DNA from: CAYNLK01 sp964398055
GTDB taxonomy: Bacteria > Chloroflexota > Anaerolineae > 4572-78 > J111
Direction: 5' to 3'
DNA: 31,724 nucleotides
NCBI GenBank assembly: GCA_964398055.1
Contig: CAYNLK010000070.1
Span: 1 to 31,724 of the forward strand
The translations under genes were made by a program, and so were the position numbers. The notes below the pieces were generated by a model, which was given only the letters and a program-made list of their open reading frames with translations, did no database searches and was not told where the DNA came from. Each line of letters begins with the position of its first letter. Position 1 is the first letter of the stretch. Below are positions 8,138 to 15,573 of this stretch, piece by piece.

Positions 8138-8506
8138 TCAGGCCCGTTCAAGACGAACCAACGTGCCGCGTTTGACCACTCTAAACCGGCTGGCGTCGCC
8201 CAGCACCCGCCCCACTACATTGACCGGGCTGTAAGCCCGTGGCTGCTGGTCCAGGCTAACCGGGGTTGGACCAAAAAAAATACAAAAAGCCTGGCCCACC
8301 GGCCAATAGGCCAACTCCCCAACTTCCATTTCCACCCGGGCATCTTTAGCCTGGCTGGCCATCACCGGGATTTCAAAGTAGATTTCGTCGCCCCAAATGT
8401 TGGCGTGGCCGGTCAGGGGTAGGGCCTCCCAAATCTGTCGAGCCGTCGGGCTGTTGTTGAGTTCAGCCGGTAAGTCCACGCCGCCGGCCGTAATGGTGAT
8501 CTTCAT
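8138..8506 (-). CDS. Cyclophilin-like fold protein (COG2164/TM1367 type)
   Basis: The 122-residue protein resembles the small cyclophilin-like family (PF04126). Family-like segments are MKITI at the start, LPLTGHANIWGDEIYFEIPV (~29-48), VEMEVGELAYWPVGQAFCIFFGPTP (~58-82) and the C-terminal PVNVVGRVLGD. No enzymatic activity is established for the family and I do not assign one. It is the last gene of the sugar operon, 12 bp after the xylose-isomerase homologue, and ends just before the shared terminator. Close spacing suggests co-expression, but a link to sugar metabolism is unproven. Confidence 0.8.
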   Translation of the reverse strand: MKITITAGGVDLPAELNNSPTARQIWEALPLTGHANIWGDEIYFEIPVMASQAKDARVEMEVGELAYWPVGQAFCIFFGPTPVSLDQQPRAYSPVNVVGRVLGDASRFRVVKRGTLVRLERA

Positions 8507-8518
8507 CCTACGCCGACC

Positions 8519-9562
8519 TCATTTCCGGCCAAGCAGCGCCCGGACAATCTCGATCTCCAGCAGCTCGTAGTTCCGCTCGGCAATGAGGCCGGCGATGCGA
8601 TTCTGATCCAGGCCCCGAACTACATCCAGCAGGGCTAAAAAGATTTCCCGGCTATTGGCCAAATGCTGCGTGGCCACATCGGCCTTTTGGGTGCGCATTG
8701 CTTTAACGTCGAGGCCAACAAACTCCCCATTCTGGCCATAGGCGCGGCGATCCAGCACCCACACCTGCATAAAGGCCCGGCGCAAATCAACTGAACCAAA
8801 TGCTTTGTCCTGGTCAAACTTCAAACCGTTCTGGTCATTCAGGTGAACGCTCCAGAGTTTCTGGTGGGTCAGGGCATAGGCCATTTCATCCGACGGATCC
8901 AGGCCGGCCAAGATAGCGTGAGCCGACTCGACCAGGGCCCCAACCCGAGCCGGTTCGTCGGTGAGGTAAGCCAGACCGATGGCGTGGCCGATCGTCGGGA
9001 TATAAGCCAGGTCCATCGGCTCATTGGGCTTCGGCTCGATCAAGATTTTTATATCCGGATCATGAGCCAACATTTTATTGATGGCGGTCACCAGCAGTTC
9101 CACCGCCTTGGAGGCATCTTTGGCTTCCCGGATATAGGTCCCTTCTCGAGCCAGCCACAGCACAATTTTGTTACAATTTAGGGCCCGGGCAATGTCGAGG
9201 CATTGCAAACTGCGTTCGATGGCATACTGGCGCTCGGCCTGATTGTTAGACGTGTAGCCGCCGTCGATGGTGCGAGGATCCTCCCACAACCGAGGAGCGA
9301 CAATCTCGGCCACCAGGCCCTCGCCATCCAGCACCTGAGCTAATTCTTTAGCGGCTTTTACAATTTGGGCGCCGGTTAGATCATTCAGATTAGGGACGGC
9401 GTCATCATCGTGGAACTGAACCCCATCAAAACCCAATTTCTTGTAGACCGCCAACTTCTGAGCAAAGGCTACCGTTGGCCGGACCGGGGGGCCAAATGGG
9501 TCGGCTCCTTCGTGAATGTTCCACGGGCCGAATGAAAATCGAAATACTCCTGACATAGTCAA
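8519..9562 (-). CDS. Xylose isomerase homologue (class I-like)
   Basis: The 347-residue TIM-barrel protein follows class I xylose isomerase closely. FHDDD supplies the ring-opening His51 and Asp54. IEPKPNEP holds metal ligand Glu176 and Lys178. VESAH holds Glu212 and His215. KFDQD holds Asp250 and Asp252. GLDVK holds Asp285. The segment WLAREG (Trp136) replaces the usual WGGREG. Where the family has Asp in HIDLN (Asp245 in Streptomyces numbering), this protein has His240 in SVHLN, an odd change at a metal-1 ligand. It is ~40 residues shorter than typical class I enzymes (~387). An ATG at 9556, two codons in, is the alternative start. It probably interconverts an aldose and a ketose; xylose is plausible, but the altered site leaves the substrate open. 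Confidence 0.8.
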   Translation of the reverse strand: MTMSGVFRFSFGPWNIHEGADPFGPPVRPTVAFAQKLAVYKKLGFDGVQFHDDDAVPNLNDLTGAQIVKAAKELAQVLDGEGLVAEIVAPRLWEDPRTIDGGYTSNNQAERQYAIERSLQCLDIARALNCNKIVLWLAREGTYIREAKDASKAVELLVTAINKMLAHDPDIKILIEPKPNEPMDLAYIPTIGHAIGLAYLTDEPARVGALVESAHAILAGLDPSDEMAYALTHQKLWSVHLNDQNGLKFDQDKAFGSVDLRRAFMQVWVLDRRAYGQNGEFVGLDVKAMRTQKADVATQHLANSREIFLALLDVVRGLDQNRIAGLIAERNYELLEIEIVRALLGRK

Positions 9563-9585
9563 ACTCCTTAGAAACAGTGGGTAGC

Positions 9586-9615
9586 AATAGGGGCGAACTG
9601 CTGTCCGCCCCTATT
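9586..9615. repeat. Intergenic 10-bp palindromic element
   Basis: AATAGGGGCG (9586-9595) and CGCCCCTATT (9606-9615) are perfect arms around a 10-nt loop. The element lies in the 84-bp gap between two genes of the same operon. No T-run follows on the minus strand, so it resembles a dispersed palindrome or a processing site more than a terminator. Confidence 0.65.
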
Positions 9616-9646
9616 TGATCAACAAAAAGGTAGAACTTCTCTTGAT

Positions 9647-10651
9647 TTAATCTTCAGAGGCAAAGGCCGCGTCAAAGGCCACCGCCGACGGGGCAAAGTC
9701 GGTGCGGCGGATGAAGGCCAGGGCATCGGGCGCGCCCCAGTCGCGATCCATGCCGCTGTCTTCCCACTCCACCGAGAGCGGTCCTTGATAACCAATGCGG
9801 TTGAGCGCCCGGAACAGCTCTTCAAAATCCACATCCCCATGGCCGGGCGAAACAAAATCCCAACCCCGCCGCGCGTCGCCAAATTGCAGGTGGGAACCCA
9901 GAATCGAACGGCGGCCGTCACTGATCCGCTTTTTGGAGTCCTTAACGTGGACGTGGTAAATCCGGTCGGCGAATTCCATCACAAAAGCGGCGGAGTCAAG
10001 AAATTGGTGAGCAAAGTGGCTGGGATCAAAGTTGATGCCAAAGGCCGGGCGGCGGCCAATCGCCTCCAGAGCTTTCTGGGTGGTCACAAAATCATAGGCA
10101 ATCTCGGTGGGATGAACTTCCAGGCCCCATTTTACCCCAACTTCGTCGAACACATCCATAATTGGGTTCCAACGGTCGGCAAATTCCTTATAACCAGCCT
10201 CAACTTTGCTAAAATCATTGGGCGGGAAGGAGTAGAGCAAATGCCAGATGGGTGAGCCGGTGAAGCCATTAACAATTTTGACGCCAAAAGCGGCGGCGGC
10301 GCGGGCGGTGTTCTTGACCTCTTCGGCGCAGCGCTGGCGGACGCCTTCGGGGTCGCCGTCGCCCCACAGCCGCGGCGGCAGGATGCTCTTGTTCCGCTCG
10401 TCAATGAGGTCACAGACACATTGGCCCACCAGATGGGTGCTGATAGCCCAACATTTCAGGTTATATTTTTCCAGTAAGTCGCGTTTGGCGCGCACATATT
10501 TGTCGCTTTCCAGGGCTTTGTCTACTTCAAAGTGATCGCCCCAGCAAGCCAATTCCACCCCATCAAAACCCCATGCGCTGACTTTCTGCAGCAGTTGCTC
10601 CAGAGTCAAGTCGGCCCATTGGCCGGTGAAGAGAGTGACTGGTCGTGCCAT
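9647..10651 (-). CDS. Sugar phosphate isomerase/epimerase-like TIM barrel
   Basis: The 334-residue protein belongs to the AP-endonuclease-2/xylose-isomerase-like TIM-barrel superfamily (PF01261, COG1082). Likely metal ligands are Glu in GLEVHPTEIAYD, Asp and His in NFDPSHFAHQF, His in YHVHVKDSKK and Glu in LSVEWEDSG. FTGQWADLTLEQLLQKVSAWGFDGVEL is the typical first strand-helix unit. It resembles the protein encoded at 29776-30825 (shared DPSHF, HVKD, GDVDF or GQVDF and WE elements), so the two are probably paralogues. It lies between the xylose-isomerase homologue and a Gfo/Idh/MocA oxidoreductase. The exact sugar is unknown. Confidence 0.82.
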   Translation of the reverse strand: MARPVTLFTGQWADLTLEQLLQKVSAWGFDGVELACWGDHFEVDKALESDKYVRAKRDLLEKYNLKCWAISTHLVGQCVCDLIDERNKSILPPRLWGDGDPEGVRQRCAEEVKNTARAAAAFGVKIVNGFTGSPIWHLLYSFPPNDFSKVEAGYKEFADRWNPIMDVFDEVGVKWGLEVHPTEIAYDFVTTQKALEAIGRRPAFGINFDPSHFAHQFLDSAAFVMEFADRIYHVHVKDSKKRISDGRRSILGSHLQFGDARRGWDFVSPGHGDVDFEELFRALNRIGYQGPLSVEWEDSGMDRDWGAPDALAFIRRTDFAPSAVAFDAAFASED

Positions 10652-10703
10652 TTTTTATCCTCCTTGAAAGGTTTATGAATTGACTTAATAGGTGAAATAT
10701 TTG

Positions 10704-10766
10704 CAGAGATTAGAGATTGGGAGATTGGAAATTAAGAACATATTGGCCAGGAATCTCTAATCTCTG
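10704..10766. repeat. 15-bp inverted repeat, copy of a dispersed intergenic element
   Basis: CAGAGATTAGAGATT (10704-10718) is matched by its perfect reverse complement at 10752-10766, with a 33-bp spacer. The 21 bases at 10706-10726 also occur, on the opposite strand, at 26494-26514. This marks a small repeat family in intergenic gaps. Confidence 0.7.
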
Positions 10767-10785
10767 ATCTCCTATGAAATGAGTA

Positions 10786-11901
10786 TTATTTAGAAGTCGG
10801 AACTGGAATTTCTATCTTTTGCCCACCCTTCATAGCGGACTCATGCGAGTAGATGCCGGCCATAGTCCAGTTGGCTGCGGTGGCCGCATTCACCGCCGCC
10901 TCTCTTTCCTCAACAATGGCTCGCACAAATTCATGGGCCATATGGGGGTGCGACCCGCCGTGGCCGCTGCCCTGGATGAAGGAGGTATGCTCATGCTCCT
11001 CATCATAAACCCCACCCAAAGTAAAGGGGGCAATCTCCTTGGGTAGCAGATGTCCGAAATCCGGGACTTTTATGCGTTCGGCATCTTCATAACCGGAAAA
11101 GATTACCATCCCTTCTTCGGCAATCTGTTCCCACTCAAATGAAAGTTTGGTGCCGTACACGTCAAAACTTTCGCGGTATTGCCGAATTGTATCGAAGAGC
11201 GACCGGGTTACCTCACAGGCAAGGTCGGAGTCTCGCAACTTCATGGTTGACGTTTCAACGGCAAAGGGCGAATTATACTTTTTGATATATTCTTCATTGA
11301 TCCGTCCGGAGCCGTGGCAAATGACATACTCGGCGGTGGTTTTGGCCAGGGCCAGCAGCGGACTGACCGCATGAGTGGCGTAGTGCATCGGCGGGAAACC
11401 GTACCAATAGGCCGGCCAGCCGGGCAGCCCCATATTCTGTTGGTGGGAACCGCGTAGAAATTGGATTTTACCCAGTTTGCCGCTTTCAACGAGATCCTTG
11501 GCATAGAGGAACTCGCGGGTATAAACGGCCGTTTCCATCATCATATAAACTTTTTTGGCTTCTTTGCTGGCCTTGACAATTTCAAGACATTCTTTGGTGG
11601 TAGTGGCCATCGGTACGGTGGAAGCGGCATGTTTACCGGCCTTCAAAGCAGCAATCGACATCCAGGCGTGATCGGCAATCGGGGAGTTGATATGGACGGC
11701 ATCAACTTCTTTATCGGCGATTAACGCTTCAAAGCTGGTAAACCGTTTGTCAACCCCAAATTGATCGCCAATCTTATTAAGATTCTCCTCATTGCGCTGG
11801 CAGATAGCATACAACTCGGCATCGGGATGTCTTTGGTAAATAGGGATAAACTCAGCCCCAAACCCCAACCCCACAATAGCGACTTTAACTTTTTTGGCCA
11901 T
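10786..11901 (-). CDS. Gfo/Idh/MocA family oxidoreductase lacking the EKP motif
   Basis: I take the ATG at 11901 (371 residues), which has AAGGAG 7 bp upstream; a TTG two codons earlier is less likely. The N-terminal Rossmann fold is clear (VAIVGLGFGAEFIPIYQ), and the C-terminal half matches the family's substrate domain. Members oxidise or reduce sugars or cyclitols with NAD(P). The usual EKP motif, whose lysine is catalytic, reads STVPMA here after GKHA, so the standard lysine is absent. The later HYATHAVSP segment may replace the usual GDxxxHxxD block. It follows the tagatose-epimerase homologue by 14 bp. The substrate is unknown and the chemistry may differ from classical members. Confidence 0.85.
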   Translation of the reverse strand: MAKKVKVAIVGLGFGAEFIPIYQRHPDAELYAICQRNEENLNKIGDQFGVDKRFTSFEALIADKEVDAVHINSPIADHAWMSIAALKAGKHAASTVPMATTTKECLEIVKASKEAKKVYMMMETAVYTREFLYAKDLVESGKLGKIQFLRGSHQQNMGLPGWPAYWYGFPPMHYATHAVSPLLALAKTTAEYVICHGSGRINEEYIKKYNSPFAVETSTMKLRDSDLACEVTRSLFDTIRQYRESFDVYGTKLSFEWEQIAEEGMVIFSGYEDAERIKVPDFGHLLPKEIAPFTLGGVYDEEHEHTSFIQGSGHGGSHPHMAHEFVRAIVEEREAAVNAATAANWTMAGIYSHESAMKGGQKIEIPVPTSK

Positions 11902-11915
11902 GCTCAATCTCCTTC

Positions 11916-12764
11916 CTATGCAAATTTCTCTCTCAGGAATTTTAGGCCATCGAACGCCAGGCTATCCTGGCTGGGGGCCAACACCCGCCAGATGGCCGCG
12001 GCCCGGGCAATACTCTTGACCTTATCGGTAAAAGATTCGATGATGACCCCACCATCGTAGTTGATGTCCTTCAGCGCCCGGGCCACATCATCCCAGGTCA
12101 CATTGCCGGTGCCCGGCGTCCCCCGGTCATTTTCACAGGCGTGGAAATGGCGCAGGCGCGGCCCAACCGCGCGAATAGCCTCGCCCAAAGATTTTTCTTC
12201 AATGTTCATGTGGAAGGTATCCAGCATGGCCTGACAAGCCGGATGATCGACCCGATCAACCAGCTCAATCACCTGTGAAGCCAGATTGATGAAGCTGGTT
12301 TCAAAACGGTTGAGCGGCTCGATGCACATGGTCACCCCGTGGTCACCGGCGTATTCGGCCAGCCCCTTCAACTGCGATACCAGCAGGTCCATATCCCTGG
12401 CCCGCTCGTCGGCCGTCATCTGCCAGGTGCGGCCCACCGCTGAGTAGAGCGGACCGGCCAGGATCTCACCGCCAAGCGTATGGACTGCCTCAATACAGTG
12501 CCGCACATAGGCTACCCCGTTAGCCCGAATACTCGCATCGGAATGGATCAGGTCTCGATCCGGGCCCATCGCCGCCACCAGGTCGACGGCCAAACCGTAC
12601 TCTTTGATCAACTTGCCCGCTTTGGCGTAATCGTAATCGTTAAGCCCTTCAACGGACACTTCGACCATATCGGCCCCGCCTTTGGCCACATGGGGGATCA
12701 GCCACTCCAGGTCTGCATCGGTCAGGGGTGCAACCCAGATCCAGGTATTAACGCCAAATTTCAT
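11916..12764 (-). CDS. D-tagatose/D-allulose 3-epimerase family protein
   Basis: The 282-residue TIM barrel closely matches the ketose 3-epimerase family, which moves the hydroxyl at C3 of free ketoses. All four metal and catalytic positions are visible: Glu149 in CIEPLNRFE, Asp182 in LDTFHMNIEE, His208 in HFHACENDRG and Glu243 in IIESF. The PGTG loop after ENDRG is typical. Length (family ~285-295) fits. It is the first gene of the 8138-12764 operon, with AGGAGG 10 bp before its ATG. Family assignment is strong; the preferred ketose is not deducible. Confidence 0.88.
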   Translation of the reverse strand: MKFGVNTWIWVAPLTDADLEWLIPHVAKGGADMVEVSVEGLNDYDYAKAGKLIKEYGLAVDLVAAMGPDRDLIHSDASIRANGVAYVRHCIEAVHTLGGEILAGPLYSAVGRTWQMTADERARDMDLLVSQLKGLAEYAGDHGVTMCIEPLNRFETSFINLASQVIELVDRVDHPACQAMLDTFHMNIEEKSLGEAIRAVGPRLRHFHACENDRGTPGTGNVTWDDVARALKDINYDGGVIIESFTDKVKSIARAAAIWRVLAPSQDSLAFDGLKFLREKFA

Positions 12765-12878
12765 TATTGATACCTCCTTGTATGGTAATAGTATGTAATT
12801 TTGTAAGATCTTCTATTTAAGCGTAATTTGATGAAGCTAGAGAAGCAGCCGGCTTAAATCAAGTTCCGGTAGGGGCCA

Positions 12879-13349
12879 TTACGACTCGCCTCTGGCCTGG
12901 CCCTGCTCAAACTCGCTAATCGAGACAGGTCCCACCCCTTCGTCATGGTGAACACCTCGAGGAATCACGTGGCTCCAGAGAATAAAGGACAGGGTCGAGA
13001 AGAACAAGAGCAGGAAACCGTAGCGATAGGCGGTAAACGACCAGGGTTGGAACATGCCAATAATCCCCAGGCCAATGCCGGCAATGATAATCCACTCGAT
13101 CGGCCGGTAGATTCGTTCGGGAATATTATTGCTCAGCACACTGGTCACCAACCAGATCAAAGTGATAAAAAGGAGAATAATCGACACAAACACAAATACA
13201 AATGGTATCGCCGAGAGTAGTACGTTTGTGGCCATTTGTTGCTCGGTTGCCAACGACCGAATCACCGGTCCGGCCACAAAGCCAAGAAGGAGAGTAATAA
13301 CTGCCGCAATCGGCAGACCAATAGGAACACGCGGACGTTTTTTGGTCAT
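12879..13349 (-). CDS. Small four-helix membrane protein, unknown function
   Basis: I place the start at the ATG at 13349 (156 residues), with AAGGA upstream. The open frame extends to 13643, but that part overlaps the ATPase gene and looks non-coding. Four hydrophobic helices are visible: ~10-29, 41-70 (long, possibly kinked), ~84-101 and ~107-127. They are framed by a basic N-terminus (MTKKRPR) and an acidic C-terminal tail. I do not recognise a family. It follows the two ATPase genes in the same direction, 49 bp after the last, so it may be an accessory membrane subunit of the ABC importer. That role is an inference from position only. Confidence 0.65.
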   Translation of the reverse strand: MTKKRPRVPIGLPIAAVITLLLGFVAGPVIRSLATEQQMATNVLLSAIPFVFVFVSIILLFITLIWLVTSVLSNNIPERIYRPIEWIIIAGIGLGIIGMFQPWSFTAYRYGFLLLFFSTLSFILWSHVIPRGVHHDEGVGPVSISEFEQGQARGES

Positions 13350-13398
13350 AGCTTTTTTCCTTAAGCCAAAGTTAGTAACAAAATCATTCAGCCGGTCT

Positions 13399-14466
13399 CT
13401 ACAGGGCAATCCGGTTCTGGCTCGACCGATCAAAGAAGTGGAGATGTTCGCGGACAATATTAAAGCGGATCTGTTCGCCAATTTTCCAGTGAGGCATCCC
13501 CGAAATCGTGCTGAGCAGAACCTGCTTACCAGACTTAATGTGCAAAATCGTCTCCACGCCCAACGGCTCAATGAGCGTAACCTGTCCTTGAAAATCTCCC
13601 TCCGTTTGGGGCTGCACATCCTCCGGCCGCACGCCCAGCACAAAGTGGTCTGGCAACATGTCGGTAGAACGCTCTAACGATAGTTTGATGGGGCTGTCAT
13701 CGATGTGCAAGGTGCCATTTTCACGGCTAATGTTTAACAGGTTAATGCCGGGGGTACCGATCAGATGAGCCACAAACATGCTGGCCGGGCGATCATAAAT
13801 ATCTTCCGGCGTCCCAATTTGGACCAGCCGGCCTTCGTTCAAAACGCCAATTCGATCGGCCATCGTCAAAGCCTCAACCTGGTCGTGCGTTACGAATAAG
13901 GTGGTACTACCCTGGGTTCGTTGGAGGTGCTGGATTTCCACTCGCAGGGCTTCGCGCAACTTGGCATCCAGGTTTGAAAGAGGCTCATCCATCAGAAAAA
14001 CCCGTGGCTCTCGCACAATGGCCCGGCCAATCGAGACGCGCTGCATCTCCCCCCCCGACAGCCGGGCCGTCTTTCGCTGCAACAGGTGGGAAATTCGTAA
14101 CTTTTCCGCCGCTTCTTCCACCCGGGTCTTGATTTCGGCTGCGGAGGTCTTCCGGAGGGGGGAACGCAATGGAAAAGCCAGGTTGTCAAAGACCGACATG
14201 GTTGGGTAGAGAGAGTATTGCTGGAAAACAAAGGCGATATCTCGATCAGCCGGCGAAACCTCATCCACCAACTCGTCATCAAACAAAACGTGACCTTCGT
14301 CCTGGCGTTCCAGCCCGGCAATGACCCGCAACGTCGTCGTCTTGCCGGCACCCGTTGGCCCCAGCAGCACAAAAAACTCGCCATCTTTAATGGAAAATGA
14401 AACTTGCTTCAAAGCGGTTACAGTTTGGAATCGCTTGGTTAGATTTTGCAGGGTTACGTTTGTCAT
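13399..14466 (-). CDS. MalK/UgpC-type sugar ABC transporter ATPase (second of two)
   Basis: The 355-residue ATPase has Walker A GPTGAGKTTT (~34-43), Q-loop VFQQYSLYPTMSVFDNLAFPL (~80-100), signature LSGGEMQRVSIGRA (~136-149), Walker B FLMDEPLSNLD (~158-168) and the switch His in FVTHDQ. The C-terminal ~110 residues form the TOBE/OB regulatory domain typical of CUT1 importers. It lies 6 bp after another, clearly different, MalK-type gene. All nucleotide-binding motifs are intact in both, so the two probably form a heterodimer at the cytoplasmic face of the importer. Confidence 0.92.
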   Translation of the reverse strand: MTNVTLQNLTKRFQTVTALKQVSFSIKDGEFFVLLGPTGAGKTTTLRVIAGLERQDEGHVLFDDELVDEVSPADRDIAFVFQQYSLYPTMSVFDNLAFPLRSPLRKTSAAEIKTRVEEAAEKLRISHLLQRKTARLSGGEMQRVSIGRAIVREPRVFLMDEPLSNLDAKLREALRVEIQHLQRTQGSTTLFVTHDQVEALTMADRIGVLNEGRLVQIGTPEDIYDRPASMFVAHLIGTPGINLLNISRENGTLHIDDSPIKLSLERSTDMLPDHFVLGVRPEDVQPQTEGDFQGQVTLIEPLGVETILHIKSGKQVLLSTISGMPHWKIGEQIRFNIVREHLHFFDRSSQNRIAL

Positions 14467-14472
14467 AACAAG

Positions 14473-15555
14473 TTACCTTTTAAGCGCCATTTCAGTTTTG
14501 GGATTGAAAAAGCGGACCATCTCCGGATCAAGGTCAAAGCGAACGGTTGTTCCAATACGATAGCGGTTCAATCGATCGCTGCGAATATGGACAATATCCT
14601 GCTCGTTTAACAATACGTGCAGCATCGTATAAGCCCCATACAACTCCGAGGCATAAACCTCACCAACCCATTGGCCATCAGCCTTGATCTGGGCAGCTTC
14701 CGGCCGAAAACCTACCACCAGCTCACCTGAGTCCGGCAAGTCGGTTGGCAGGATATTCTGCCAGTCAGCCGGCGGGACATAATGATTTGCAGCCGACAAG
14801 TGGATGGCCCCGTCTCGATATTGACCGGTGACCAGATTCATACCCGGACTGCCGATAAAGCGAGCCACAAATAGATTGGAGGGATCGTAATAAACTTCAG
14901 CCGGGCTGCCAATTTGCTGGACCACAGCGTTAGACATGACCACGATGCGGTCACCCATGGCCATCGCCTCAATTTGATCGTGGGTTACGTACACAGTGGT
15001 CGCTTTCTGGTCGATGTGCAACTGCTTGATTTCAGCCCGCATTCTCTCCCGAAAGTCGGCGTCGAGCGCCCCCAGCGGCTCATCCATCAGGAAGGCGGCC
15101 GGATGGCGTACCAGGGCCCGAGCCAGGGCGATCCGCTGCTGGTCGCCCCCGCTCAACTTGCCGGGCCGCATGTCGAGCAGGTGCTGAATTTGCAACAAAT
15201 CCACCACTTCTTTGACCCGCTTTTCGATAACCTCCTTGGGCTGGCCCTGAGCCTTCAGCGGGAAGGCAATATTCTCATAAGCGCTCAGGTGAGAATAGAG
15301 CGCAAAGAACTGAAACACAAAAGCAACGTCTCGCTCGCTGGGAGTCAGCCAGGTAACCTGACGCCCATCGAGCAAAATCTGGCCGCCGGAAACACTCTCC
15401 AGGCCGGAGATCATCCGCAGGGTGGTCGTTTTGCCACAGCCTGATGGCCCCAGCAACACCACAAACTCACCGCTATTGATGGTCAGATCCATCGGTTTAA
15501 CGGCGTGAACTTCACCAAATTTCTTTTCTACTTGTCGGAGCTCGATTGTAGCCAT
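14473..15555 (-). CDS. MalK/UgpC-type sugar ABC transporter ATPase (first of two)
   Basis: The 360-residue ATPase has Walker A GPSGCGKTTT (~35-44), Q-loop VFQFFALYSHLSAYENIAFPL, signature LSGGDQQRIALARAL, Walker B FLMDEPLGALD and switch His in VTHDQIEA. A C-terminal TOBE-type domain follows (~240-360). It starts 18 bp after the downstream permease gene in transcription order and precedes the second ATPase by 6 bp. Most CUT1 sugar importers use one MalK-type ATPase as a homodimer; two adjacent genes suggest a heterodimeric motor, as in the GlpS/GlpT glycerol importer. Confidence 0.92.
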   Translation of the reverse strand: MATIELRQVEKKFGEVHAVKPMDLTINSGEFVVLLGPSGCGKTTTLRMISGLESVSGGQILLDGRQVTWLTPSERDVAFVFQFFALYSHLSAYENIAFPLKAQGQPKEVIEKRVKEVVDLLQIQHLLDMRPGKLSGGDQQRIALARALVRHPAAFLMDEPLGALDADFRERMRAEIKQLHIDQKATTVYVTHDQIEAMAMGDRIVVMSNAVVQQIGSPAEVYYDPSNLFVARFIGSPGMNLVTGQYRDGAIHLSAANHYVPPADWQNILPTDLPDSGELVVGFRPEAAQIKADGQWVGEVYASELYGAYTMLHVLLNEQDIVHIRSDRLNRYRIGTTVRFDLDPEMVRFFNPKTEMALKR

Positions 15556-15573
15556 TTATTTCATCCAGTTCAA

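Noticed and set aside
13350..13643. Extended N-terminus of the four-helix protein
   Set aside because: It overlaps the C-terminal coding part of the ATPase gene, and the extra residues (Cys/Arg-rich) are not protein-like.
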